The translations under genes were made by a program, and so were the position numbers. DNA of 64,000 nucleotides, taken from NCBI GenBank assembly GCA_963920575.1, contig OY986970.1:449001-513000 (forward strand), given 5' to 3'. Each line of letters starts with the position of its first letter. Within the stretch, counting starts at the first letter, position 1. The DNA is from Narthecium ossifragum. Lineage: Eukaryota; Streptophyta; Magnoliopsida; Dioscoreales; Nartheciaceae. Positions 35,164 to 47,600 of the stretch are shown piece by piece. Under the pieces are notes generated by a model. It did not search any database. It worked only from the letters and a program-made list of their open reading frames with translations, and was not told the origin of the DNA.

Positions 35164-36252
35164 GGATTTTTTGCCTTAAAGGCCTCCTCATGTTCACTAA
35201 TAGCGGACCGAGACCCCTGGGCAACAATTTTTGCATATTCGGACCCCAAAGGCATTAAATTCCCAACCTACCCTTCTAATTGAACCAAGTGAATGGCCAT
35301 GGATGGCCATGCCACATGACGTGGCATGGCCAGCCGATCCACATCCCCACTATCCCACTTGAGATCACATCATCATCATTACAATGCACACTTGGCATGT
35401 TTTCATTGGTCCACGTCAGATTTTAATATTTTAAAAGAAGAAAGCATCCCATCGTAGGTGAGAGGAGAGGCTGTCACTCACCTTCTCCTCCTTCCCGCCA
35501 GTAGGTCTTTCTGCCCGCCAAAATCCATACAGGTACTTACAGCTTCACCTTCTTCATCTCCTTCCCATGGTCATCGCCTTCTCCCCTTCACCTGCTTCAC
35601 ATGGGTACACCTCTTCTGCACTCTGCGCATGAAATATTCATGTCCTCTTTCTAATGCTATCATGCATGACTTAGTTCTGACATCGCCGATTCGGTGCGTG
35701 AGAAGGCATGTAAGCCCCATGGCCTGCTCAACATTGACCCGAACATACCCATCGAACCAGAACTCATTGAAGAGGATGAACTGCATCGCACGGTCGAAGA
35801 TATGCGGATAAACGGACTCACGCGGGAGGCTGATGGGTAAGAAGCATAATAGCGAGTATATTAATAATACACGCGGTTTCGAAACCAATTGTACGTGTTC
35901 TAAATTATATCCACGTGTACGAAATTTTATATATGCGTGTATAAACATTTTACACGTATATCTTTTGCACATTCAGACCCAAACCTACATAATCCCAAAA
36001 CTACCCCTGGCATTAATGGCCATGCGATTCATATGCCGTCCGTCCGATGCATTTGAACGGCGCGAGACTCGAGGGCACTCGAGAACGTATGGTAGTGGCC
36101 AGATGGCACGCAACCATTCGCCGGCTATACGGCGCGTCAGAGAAGACGCGACGTGACGATGTGAAATGGCTGCCCCTCGCGCCAAAACCGGACTTCAACG
36201 ACGGGTATTAACTCCTACCCGTAAAAACAAGCATCCTATCGCTATCCCGGCG

Positions 36253-36413
36253 TCTCTTCTCCTGATCCTTGAAACCCCCCCTGCGTTTCTCCGACGGTGT
36301 GTTCGAGTCTTCTCTGGTGGATCGTCGGGTATTTCTAGCCCGGTGTTTCTTCTCCCGATCCTTGAACCCCCCCCTACGTTTCTCCGACGGTGTTTCCGAG
36401 TCTTCTCCGGCGG
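36253..36413. repeat. Direct repeat inside the MULE
   Basis: A unit of about 67 bp (GATCCTTGAA to GTTTCTCCGACGG to GAGTCTTCTC) occurs at 36253-36319 and 36346-36413 with few differences. It lies ahead of the accessory gene and may be part of its 5' region. Confidence 0.75.
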
Positions 36414-37202
36414 TCGCCATACCTTACGGCCCGAAGTTGGAGTCCACCCAATCGCCTAAGAAATGGAGGGAGTACTCTCGAATGCGTTTGCCAAAGCCAT
36501 GGAAACAGCCATTGTAATAGCAACCGAGAAAATCCAAAGTCTTCAACCCAAACCCAATGGTAGGTATCTTTATTCTACCCTAGTGTGTAGAAGAACACCT
36601 ACAAACCCTTATTGAAAGGAGGAATCTCCATTTATTTCCTTCTATGGATCATTCCCATCGTTTACCTTACTCTAACCTTTATTTCGGTGTTTTTCTTAGT
36701 CGTTGACCACACTTTCGCCCATGGATTATCTTGAAATCACGTATATTTTTATATCCGATGATATGAACTCATGGTATTTTGTGATTGTCATTTTTCCACC
36801 TGCTATTTGCGGACCTTTTATGCTCGGTGTTAACATCGGGTAGCTTTTTATACCCGATGGTATTAACTCGTATTTTGTGGTCGCAAATTTTCTCCATGCT
36901 ATATGGCGTACATTGTATACTCGTTGTTATCATCGGGTATATGGTTATACCCGATGATATGTGCTGATATGCTGTGCTCGTTATTTATCTACCTGCCCTA
37001 CTGCGCACTGTTTTATACTCGTTGTTAACATCGGGTATATTTTTATAGCAGATGATATGAAGTCATCTTATTTTGTTTCATGCATTGTTTGACCCGCTGT
37101 GTTGCGCACCTTTTATGCTCGTTGTTAACATCGTATCATTGCTTATACCCGTTAATATGTGTTATTATGTACATGTATTATTTTATTTGTCGCGTGTATA
37201 CA

Positions 37203-40200
37203 ATCCTATAGATGAATCGAGCAGCGAACCCGGGAGAACCCCGTTTGTAGCCAACTGTTTTGCGGCAAAGATCAAGGAGGCCGCACAAAAGTACGCGGCG
37301 GATGTGCACCTTAAAATCATCCTCCAGACACCGTTCGGGCATTTCCTTAACCTGCCGGACATCAAGCAGGACAATGTGTTATTAGACTACATGATGCGCA
37401 ATCACAAGGGGGGCTGCGATTTTCCCTTGGAGGAAACATAGCAGAGCTGCGGCCTGCAGACGTTGCAGTTATCCTTGGTCTGCCAATGGACGAAGATAAC
37501 AAGGGGGTCATCTCGCGGCCGAAGAAGGTGCGCAAAACATTGATGGACATCCCCTACTATGGCCGACACGCCGAAGGAAGGACGAACGGCGTCGACCTGC
37601 CATCGAGGAACTTCGACAAAATATTCAAGGCATTGATGGAGAAGAGGGACGACGAGTCTGTGAATGACTTCTGCCGCTTCTTCGTCCTGTACATCTTCGC
37701 CGTCTTCCTCTTCCCCCGGGCCAACTACACGGCCCCCCCGGAGTTGGTTGGGGTCCTTGACGACCTGAACTCCATCCGTACGATGAATTGGGCGGGAATT
37801 ATCCACCACCATCTCGAGCAAGAAGTTGCCAGGTCAATTCACCGATGGAGGACGGCCAAGCCCACCACTTCCCTTAGAGCCGTGACATATGTCGGCGGGT
37901 GCACGGCCGTCCTACTCATTTGGTACTACGAGCTGACTGGTTGCAGGACCCCCCGGGATGCTAGCTTGATCCCCCGCATCTTACGATGGGGCGAAGTGAA
38001 GCTGATAAGGCGGGGAAACATCCACAGTGATCTTTTCGCAAATGCCCCTACAGAGGTGAGTTGTACCTTTCTAAATGGTTTCTTTGCATCGACCCGATTG
38101 ATGATCCTTTCTAATTTGTTTCTTTATGCTACAGCTTGTTTACGATGAAAGAGAAGTCCAGTTGTACCTGGGTAATGTGCGGCCGAGCCAAACCCGGGTT
38201 GATGTTCAATTGATGGAAGATGACGCGCCAAGTGAGCCCATCGTGGGCCAAAAAAGCTTGAGTTTGAGGACCGAGTCATCGCTGCGCCAGTCCGAATCTC
38301 CAAATCAACCCATCGTGGGCAAAAAGCGTGTGAGATTCATCACCGAGTCACCTCCGCGCCAGTCATCTGCTGACGATGTCATCCAAGAGCCGCCGTTGTT
38401 AGGGATTCAAGATCCCCAGTCACAGCCGTCCACACAGACAAAGTGGGAACAGGTATTTGTTACACTCGTGTTTTTTCTGCCCATCCTTCAGAAATACTCG
38501 CTTTAATGACACGTATATCAGTTGGAACTGTGTTTATGTACGTGTATCATTTTTGAACTTGATGAAATAAGCTTCCTGCGTGTTCAATTATATACAGGTG
38601 TGTTTATACCTGTATTTTGCTATACTCTTATTTTCTACATGGACTAGATTTCAATAGTTCTTATTGGGAGTTCAAATATTTACTGGTCTGTTAACACGCC
38701 TTGAAAAGTGTCGTTACCTTAACAAGGACGCCAAAATTACAAATTTATAATCAAACTACTAACTAACTACTTTATGGGTAGATAGTAGCAAGTCCGAGTC
38801 GAATCCACAGGGAACTAATGGTTTAAATCGTATACTAGGTATAATTCCTAACAAGGAGTTGGGAAAAAGATAATCTTTTGGGTTTTTATCTAGAACTAAA
38901 CAAATACGAAAAAAGTACTAATAGATAAAATAATGCCAAGGAACTCTAATCAATAATAAAGAACTTACTAGGTATTCCTAAGATAAGAGCAGATAAATCA
39001 ACTTAGATGATTTCATATAGTCGATAGGTGAATGGCTAGAATTCCTACCGCTCAACGAAGACGTCGGGGATAATATCAAGAATGGATATTGGTAAATAAT
39101 CAAGATGGTTCTAGCACCTTGAGATCGCCTACTAGAATGTATCAATGATTAGAGTTAACCTAGTGGTTCTGGCACTAGCATTGTGGTTCTAGCACATACG
39201 AAATCCCTAATCTCGAATAATGATGAATAATGGATTAAGAAGCGGTCATAATGGTTCTAGCATTATGTGTAATGGTCCTAGCATTACAAGGCCTTTAATC
39301 ATGAGAAGGAAATCCTCACATCCATGGTCCTAGCATAGACGTTTGACGAGAATCCCTAATCTCAAGCCCTAACATGCACAAGACCTAAATCTAGGGCATA
39401 TAGGAACAAATCATTCATCTAACATATAATAATAATCACACCAATAGATAAGAACATAAAAACAATCCATTCAATCATCAAACGTATGATTTACAACTCA
39501 TAATCTATAGAAAACCCTAATAAATAACTTTACTACATCGTAGAATCCCAAAGCTAGGGTTTAGGTACTCATCTTAAGAAGAGGACACCTTGATGAAGGT
39601 TGTTGAAGCCATCCATCCATGGATCTTCTCCCAAAGATCTAACCTAATTTGTGTAAAAGAAACTAAGAGAAACCCTAAGAGATGATCAAAATTCGGCCAT
39701 GGAAGGCTGCCAAAACGCCCCCAAAGAAGGCTATTTATAGCCTAAGACAAACCCTAACTCGGATTAGTCAACTTCCTTTTATTTTTCCCGCAGCGCCCAA
39801 GGAGATCGATCTCCTTTGGGTTGAGATCGATCTTCTTCATTTCGGGAACTTCAAAAACTGGAATTTGCCCGACCCAGATCGATCTGCATGGGAAGCAGAT
39901 CGATCTGGTTTTCCGTAACTGCTTCTTCTGCACCTCTGTACTAGAAATGGCATATCTTCCTCTAGAAAACTCCAAATCACGAACCGTAAAAAGTTCTGGA
40001 ATCTAGACTTCAAGAGCTTTCCAACTATATATAGTACATCATCTGGTTCGTCCTGAGCAGGTACAGTTTTGATGTCAAAGATGGTTCATCTTTGCTTCTT
40101 TGCTCTTTTGCTCCTAGCAGGTTCTTTATTTGCTCGTTTTAGCACCAAACTTGATCTAATCTTCGTTGAGGGTCCTTAAGCCTGAAATGGGGAAAAGACA

Positions 40201-41360
40201 ATCAAAATAGCATTGCTCGGAGACTAACGTGACCTAGTTAAAAGGGTGATTTGTGCACTTTTCACGTCTTATCATGTTTATACGTGTATGTATTTAGACT
40301 CGGCTTTGATGACATATATTTTGGAAAACTCGCATACATTGCCAGTTTTTTATGAGATGCATGTTTTCCATAGATGGGTATTAAATATATGCGCTTATTT
40401 TCTCTATGCAGATACACGCCGAGCTTCAAAAACTAACAAAACTGGACCTAGAAAAAACCCATGAATTATGGCGCTTGAATATCCAGATCAATAAAGTGCT
40501 GGTTGAGTTGTCTGGGACGAAGACTCGGCTCGCCGTTGCCGAGAAGGAAATTGCCATCCTGAAGAATAAACTTCAGAGCGCTGCCGCACACCAGCCCATA
40601 GAAGCCGACCAGGCTTGGTCCTCTCCCACCTCATCCTTTCCCGCCTCAATCATGAAGCGGAAAAGGAGCTCCAATGTGCAAGCTAGTCAGGAAGTGGTTA
40701 CTGTATCGCCAGTGCTGGCTAGTCAGACAAGAGTGAAGAAAACGGCACAGAAAGCAAAAAGACCTAGTAAGTTGCAACAACATATCAGCCCTCCTTATGC
40801 CCTGCGGTCCAAAAAAGGTAGGGTTGCAACTCGCAAGGTGACTGTTGAAATGGGAACTGAAAGACTCAGTCCTTCTACCAATGACGATGACCAGATGGCG
40901 ACCGAGACGATTATGAGCACGGTCAGCGATGTTTTGGCGATGACCGCGGAAGAAGGGGGGCAACTGAAATGCCCACTGAAGCGATCGGGCGAGATGATGT
41001 GGCCGTGGCGATGGCTGTTGGGGCCTCGAGTATCGACAAGGGCAAGGGGGTGGAATTGGGGGAGGGTGCTGATACTTGTTCGCCGGAGGTGACTGCCGAC
41101 GAGGTGTCCGAAGCCATCCAAGAGCCGGATATCTGGAATGTGGTGAGGGATATGCGCGCCAGGCCACATGAAATTGCAAGTATTGTGGAGATCATTGAGA
41201 AGGACACTCCCAATAAGGCCGACTCCATGGCACATGGACGTCACATGCGGTCTGGCAAGGTCAACAATAAAGGTTACTTGCGCGAATCGAATGAGATCTT
41301 GGAGACACTCGATGACGATGAGAAGCGGGTGCTGACATATCTTGACAACATGGATGATGA
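37203..41360 (+). pseudogene. MULE accessory gene (plant-mobile-domain/Ulp1-associated type), frameshifted
   Basis: Readable pieces: 37203-37439, then the next frame 37440-38055, a GT-AG intron, 38135-38452, a long intron, and 40412-41360. The first part resembles the N-terminal domain found in Ulp1-associated MULE proteins (ILGLP, NWAGIIHHHLEQEV, YVGGCTAVLLIWYYEL). The third piece holds a duplicated segment (PIVGQKSLSLRTES, PIVGKKRVRFITES). The fourth begins with a coiled coil and ends in an acidic region at a good splice donor. Frameshifts are apparent near 37425 and at a G6 run (40955-40960). The Cys protease domain expected downstream is absent. The long intron contains a 1.6 kb insertion. 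Confidence 0.6.
38689..40274. mobile_element. 1.6 kb insertion inside the MULE, possibly a solo LTR
   Basis: Starts TGTTAACACGCC and ends CACTTTTCACGTCTTATCA. It thus has TG...CA limits and short inverted ends (TGAAAAGTG near both). It includes the word GAATCCACAGGGA common in plant LTR-type repeats and many copies of GGTTCTAGCA-like words at 39105-39330. A matching target duplication was not found, so class and exact ends are uncertain. No coding region of note. Confidence 0.45.
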
Positions 41361-41497
41361 GTAAGTTTCATCTTCCTTTTGGTAGCTTGTGTTTTTTTTT
41401 CTTACATGATCTTAATACCATGTTTTGTTTTACACATGTGCTTGAGACCATGTTCTGCGTGATCTTAATATCGGGTATGTTTTATACATGTGCTGGA

Positions 41498-43735
41498 CAA
41501 ATGGACCATGCAGTATCCATGTTTTGCTTCAGGAAAAACATCCTCAACGGCCTTAAGTATGCCTTTGTGCCGATCGGAGATTATGGTCAAAGGCTTGAAT
41601 GGACTGATGCATGCACGGAGGCGTACGAGGAACCATGTCCAAGAATCTCCAGACTCTTTTTCGCCCACGCCGAAGGCTATAGGGAGAATGTGATTGTTGG
41701 CGTCCATTCCGATGGCGATAAATATCGTCCCTGGATACCTTCCGGTCAAGAATGTCCCGTCTATCCCAATGACGGGCCTCAAATAAGTTTTGAATGCATG
41801 TATACACGCACCAAAAGCCCAGAACGCGCGCTGAAAATGGTTGCACGAATCCACCTGGAGAGCCGTTACTGTTCTGGGATCCCTCATCATCAACTCCCGC
41901 AAATAAGGTCTGAGCATGTTGTACGAGTCTTCATATGTGCCGTGTATCTGTTTACACGATAAACATGGCAACACAAGCAATTTGTCATGCACGTGTATAA
42001 AGTACGTGTATAAATAAATATCAGGGCAAAGAAGGACCTAAATATACGTGTGCTTACCTATACCTGTACACAACCCTTCGTGTATTGTACATTTTATACA
42101 CCGCTCTTGTATTATAAAATGTGCGTGTAATTATACGTGTACTAACCTATACAAGACATTTGTGTGTAACCGCTGTTGTATTTTTTGTCACTCTTGATAA
42201 TGAACGAGTATAAAAAAATATGCGTTGAAATATACGTGTAGCTCATTCTGTGCTTGTACTACATTATATGCTTACCTTTATTTTCACTTTCTGCTTCGCA
42301 CGATATGCCTTCCAATATGACACACGCACGCCGTATCTTTTGACAATATCAGTGACAATCATCTTGACGCTATAATTTTCATTAGCAGTAACTTGCTCCT
42401 TGATCTCCTCGGCGATAAAGGGGCATGTTAGTTGCTTGTGGCCGTGCCCGCTCGAGGGTCTGTTGCACGTGTGTTTTTTGACGAATATGGTTATCTGAAA
42501 AGTAGGTACTCCGGCAACTCTTCTACCTATGATCTTCCATGAACATCCCGTATGGATGCAACGTGCGAGGACCTTATCTCCCTTGCACTTCTTCAATTTA
42601 TACTGGAACCGACGTGTTATGGCGTATCTTGCTAGCGCCATCTTTAGTTCTGATTTATTGGGGTACCTCTCCCCAACATATGGTTCCGGGGCATTCAAAA
42701 AGTAGATTGCTCAAGCTTCCGGTGTTTCGGAGTTCAAAATGTACTCATCTTTCTCAACGCCCGTTAACACATCATGCGGCTCCTCACACTCGCTGTCATG
42801 TAACCAGTCTTGGGCGAAATATATGTCATCGTACAGATCATATGTGTCTACAACAGGCCCATCTACATAGCTGCGCATACAATTGGGTCAAGTCTGTATT
42901 TCAACATTAGTGGCATTGAAGAAACGCGCTCGTATTTATACACGATAATTTAATACAAGTATCAACTATTTAACACGAGTCTAAACTAGTTATGCGCATG
43001 ACAACAACGTTGCAAGCATGTAAACAAGATATACGTGTAAAATGTTTATACCCGCATATATAAAATTGCGTACACGTGGATATAATTTAGAACACGTACA
43101 ATTGTTTTCGAAACCACGTGTATTAATAAAATACTCGCTATTATGCTACTTACCCATCAGCCTCCGGCGTGAGTCCGTTTATCCACATATCTTCGACCGT
43201 GCGTTGTAGTTCATCCTCTTCACTGAGATCTGGCTCGATGGGTATGTTCAGGTCAATGTTGAGCAAGCCGCGGGGCTTAGATGCCTTCTCACACAACGAA
43301 TCATCGCTGTCAGAACTGAGTCATGCAAGATAGCATTAGAAAGAGGACATGAATATTTCATGCGCACAGTGCACAAGAGGCGTACCTAGGGTTATATGAT
43401 TGTATTGTGGACGCGAAGACTCTAACTACTTGACACAATGGTCGTCCGAGAAGGATGAAGAGATGATCCATGTCTTCCTCGTTTAGGCGAGTAAATGGTT
43501 TATACGGATCGTCGGGTATCTCGTAGCTTAGAAACATCTCCACATCGTTTGGAGTCAGATTGCTCAAAAGGTAAAAGCGAGACTTCAGTTCAGCGAGTGT
43601 TAGGTTGGACGAAAACTCCTCGATATCGGAAGACCCATTGTAATAGTATGGCAGTCCGTCATTGCAAACGGCCTGCCCCTTGTAGTGGAGATGCAGCTTA
43701 ATGCTTCTCATCTCCACATCTATGTCTTCCTCCAA
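41498..43735 (-). pseudogene. Mutator-like (MuDR-type) transposase, disrupted
   Basis: Exons inferred on the - strand: 43735-43386 (N-terminal PB1-like domain), 43315-43154 (acidic linker), 42870-42276 (MuDR DNA-binding domain; YPNKSELKMALARYAI, CIHTGCSWKI) and 41947-41498 (start of the MULE catalytic domain). The catalytic exon has the first Asp in GIDGTFL, the second in ISDRHKGI, and the CxxH-type HGYCMVHL. An in-frame TGA at 42711-42713 interrupts exon 3. The exon that should carry the catalytic Glu and the SWIM zinc finger is not found before the accessory gene begins, so the protein is both interrupted and truncated. Usual length for the family is over 700 residues. Confidence 0.83.
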
Positions 43736-44373
43736 AGGAGAAGACTGCTATCTCCAAGGGAGAAGATTGTCATGCAAGGATGCAGGTGAAGCAGGTGAAG
43801 GCGAGTATGGGAAGGAGGTGTACCTAGGTGAAGCAGGTGAAGGGGAGAAGGCGATGACCATGGGAAGGAGATGAAGAAGGTGAAGCTGTAAGTACATGTA
43901 TGGATTTTGGCGGGCAGAAAGACCTACTGGCGGGAAGGAGGAGAAGGTGAGTGACAGCCTCTCCTCTCACCTACGATGGGATGCTTTCTTCTTTTAAAAT
44001 ATTAAAATCTGACGTGGACCAATGAAAACATGCCAAGTGTGCATTGTAATGATGATGATGTGATCTCAAGTGAGATAGTGGGGATGTGGATCGGCTGGCC
44101 ATGTCACATCATGTGGCATGGCCATCCATGCCCATTCACTTGGTTCAATTAGAAGGGTAGGTTGGGAATTTAATGCCTTTGGGGTCCGAATATGCAAAAA
44201 TTATTGCCCAGGGTCTCGGTCCGCTATTAGTGAACATGAGGAGGCCTTTTAGGCAAAAAATCCTTAAAAAAATCATTGGAGTTAGGGGTCCAAAGGAGCA
44301 AGAAACTTCCAATGGAGGTCGTTGGTCCTATTAAGCCAGGTGGCAGCTAGTGACAGTTAGAACTAGGACAGTG

Positions 44374-44383
44374 TATATAAATA
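44374..44383 (+). promoter_or_regulatory. TATA box of PDR copy 4
   Basis: TATATAAATA, 282 bases before the ATG. Conserved with copy 2 (13729-13738). The MULE right end is at 44263, so copy 4 keeps only about 110 bp of ancestral DNA upstream of this box. Confidence 0.72.
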
Positions 44384-44664
44384 GCCCTCCGTATAGAAAG
44401 CTGAGAAAGAGGGGGGAGAGAGAGAGAGAGAGCTGAGAGCTCCACACCTTGCCGCATTTCCTAGCACAAGGCCTTTTTCTTCTTCTTGTTCGAGGCAGCC
44501 GGCACCGGCACCATCAAACGCCGATCGATGGCACCAAGATCGAGAGAGCCACCGTCTGCAACCGAGAAAGAAGGATAATAAGAGGCCTCAAGCAGCGCGA
44601 CGAAAGAAAAGCCCCATCTTTTACTGAAGTCTGAGAAGATTCGTACACTGACGGAGGTGCCGAA

Positions 44665-47600
44665 ATGGATACCGGAGATCTTTACAGATTGGGGAGTCTG
44701 CGGAGGGATAGTTCTCTGTGGAGGAGGGGAGAGGACGTCTTCTCGAGGTCCTCTAGGGAGGAAGACGACGAGGAGGCCTTGAAGTGGGCCGCGCTCGAGA
44801 AGCTGCCGACTTATGATCGGATTCGGAAGGGCATCCTCGCCGTAGATGATGGGGATCTCAGGGAAGTCGACGTCCAGAAGCTTAGTGTGCAGGAGAGGGG
44901 GATCTTGCTGGCGAAACTGGTTAGGGTCGCCGAGGAGGACAACGAGAGGTTCTTGTTGAAGCTCAGGGATCGGCTTGATCGGTGAGACCCCCCAAACGAC
45001 CATCTTTTTTTTTGTGTGCATTTCTTCATCTTTTTCTTGGTCAAAATCGTTTCTTGTTCTTGAATCTTGATCATCCTGTTTCTTGGTTGTCTTCGTTTAT
45101 TTATTAGGGTTGGGATTGACCTTCCGACGGTCGAAGTGCGTTACGAGCACCTCAGCGTCGAGGCAGAGACTTATGTTGGTAACAGAGGAATGCCAACCCT
45201 CATCAATTCCGTAACCAACATACTAGAGGTAACCTTAGTTTCATCCCCAAAAATCAACGAGATGCTAATAATTAAGGCATCGTTGGTCTTGCACATGACT
45301 ACTACTGTTCTTGGCATTTGATTCCATCATTTTATTTCTTTCTTTCAATCTAGAATGTGGCTACCTACCTCCACGTAATTTCAATCAGGAAGAGACCTTT
45401 GCCAATACTTCAAGACATTAGCGGGATCATAAAGCCTCGAAGGTACTATAGGGTTGTTACTATGAGTTCAAGTCCTTCAAAATCTAGAGGTAATGAATAG
45501 CTAAAAGTTTGTTCGTAATCCGCAGGATGACTTTGCTCTTGGGTCCTCCAGGAGCAGGAAAGACTACATTGTTGTTGGCCCTGGCCGGAAGGCTAGGCTC
45601 TGATTTGAAGGTTCCTGTTAATTCTGTTTCATCTCTATTTCCTTCTTTGATATTGATTATAAAGAAAACCCATCCCTCTTTTTATTTGCTTGAATTAGGT
45701 TTCTGGGACAGTCACTTACAATGGTCACGGCATGGATGAGTTTGTTGCACAAAGAACGGCTGCCTACATCAGCCAACACGATCTCCATATAGGGGAGATG
45801 ACTGTGCGTGAAACCTTGGCTTTCTCTGCAAGATGTCAAGGTGTAGGCTCTCGTTATGGTAAGTATCAAAAGTTGATTTCACTGCGAAGTGCTGATCAAG
45901 TGTTTGAGAAGAAGAAATTAAACAGTGCATATATTTCTTGGTTAAATACAGAATTGTTGACCGAGCTATCAAGAAGGGAAAAGGAAGCAAATATCCAACC
46001 TGATCATGACCTAGACGTCTTCATGAAGGTTAGACAAAACTTTCTGTGTTGAATGGAAGTTTCCAAAAAGATCAATGAGTTATGAGAACCCCCTGCCTTC
46101 CAATTCACCTACAGGCATCCTCATTGGAAGGAAAAGACGATGGTACTGTGGTCACAGATTATATGATGAAGGTGCGTGACGTTATTGACATCTTACCTTA
46201 ACATTAGATTCGATTTGGGTTCAAAAAATCATTCCGAAGCACAGGGAGAAAAAGGTTTTTGAATCTAATTGCCTCCAAATGTCAGAACAGATTCTAGGAT
46301 TGGACATTTGTGCTGACACCATGGTAGGCGACGATATGTTGCGGGGTATATCTGGAGGACAAAGGAAGCGTGTCACAACAGGTAGGATGGTCCTCTTAAG
46401 ATTGCATTCGCTTGTGCTTAAAGGTTCTCTTTTGTCCCTGCATGACAATCTCTGGTCTGGTCTTCACTGCTCTGTCTTGATTTTGGATGATGTAATGCAG
46501 GCGAGATGCTGGTAGGACCAAAACATTTATTGCTCATGGATGAGATATCGACTGGTCTCGATAGCTCAACCACCTTCCAGATTGTGAATTCACTCAGACA
46601 GATCATCCACATTCTCGGCGGAACGGCTGTTATCTCGTTGCTCCAACCTGCGCCAGAGACTTATGACCTTTTCGACGACATCATCCTTCTCTCAGATGGG
46701 CTAATAGTGTATCAGGGTCCCCGTGTGCATGTGCTCGAGTTCTTCGAGTCTATGGGATTCAAATGCCCCGAGAGGAAAGGCGCTGCAGATTTCTTGCAGG
46801 AAGTTAGTAGAAAACCACCACACTGGAGTCCCCAAAATTAATCAGCTATTAACATCTCTGTTTCTTGATATCTGAATTACAAGCCACTCTTATCTTTCTG
46901 GTTTAATAGGTGACATCCAGGAAAGATCAGCAGCAGTATTGGGTACGTGAGAACGAGCCTTACAGGTATGTGCCTGTGAAGGAATTTTCAGAGGCGTTCC
47001 TCTCCTTCCATGCTGGCCAGAATGCATGCCAAGAACTCTCTGTTCCATTTGACAAGAGCAAAAGCCATCCTGCTGCCCTGACAACCTCAAAATATGGCGT
47101 TAGCACGAGGGAATTGCTAATAGCCTGCGCCACAAGAGAATTACTGCTTATGAAACGGAACTCCTTTGTATATATCTTTAAAGGGACTCAGGTTAGTAGT
47201 GCACTCCACCAGAACTCTACATTAACATTCCACAAATGAGAGCATTGCCATGAGCCTGTGTTCTTTTCCTGTTTCAGATCACAGTCGTGGCATTCATCAC
47301 AATGACTCTTTTCCTGAGAGTAAAAATGCACCGAGAGTCAGTGTCTGATGGGGTAATATATATGGGTGCACTCTTCTTCAGTCTTATGGTTACCATGTTT
47401 AATGGGATGTCAGAACTTCCTATGACCATCTGGAAGCTTCCTGTTTTCTACAAGCAAAGAGATCTTCTGTTTTATCCCGCATGGGCGGACGCATTACCCA
47501 AGTGGATTCTGAAGATTCCAATTTCCTTTGCGGAAGTTGGAATATGGGTATTCACAACCTACTATGTCATTGGATTTGAACCAAATGTGGGAAGGTGAGA

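Larger units (their letters stand above)
35164..44263. mobile_element. 9.1 kb Mutator-like element (MULE) with transposase and accessory gene remnants
   Basis: Flanked by identical 9-bp TTAAAAAAA (35155-35163 and 44264-44272). Outer arms of about 440 bp (35164-35605 and 43826-44263) are inverted repeats starting GGATTTTTTGCCT. Inward of these the left arm continues to about 35975 and pairs with about 43030-43370, skipping transposase exon 1. Inside are a Mutator transposase on the - strand and a + strand gene of the type associated with Ulp1-like proteases in plant MULEs. Both are damaged. Block A at about 13613 is the empty site. The right end lies about 110 bp before the TATA box of PDR copy 4. 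Confidence 0.93.

Noticed and set aside
35458..35972. ORFs in the left arm of the MULE
   Set aside because: They come from the inverted copy of transposase exon 2 and terminal-repeat sequence, not from a separate gene.
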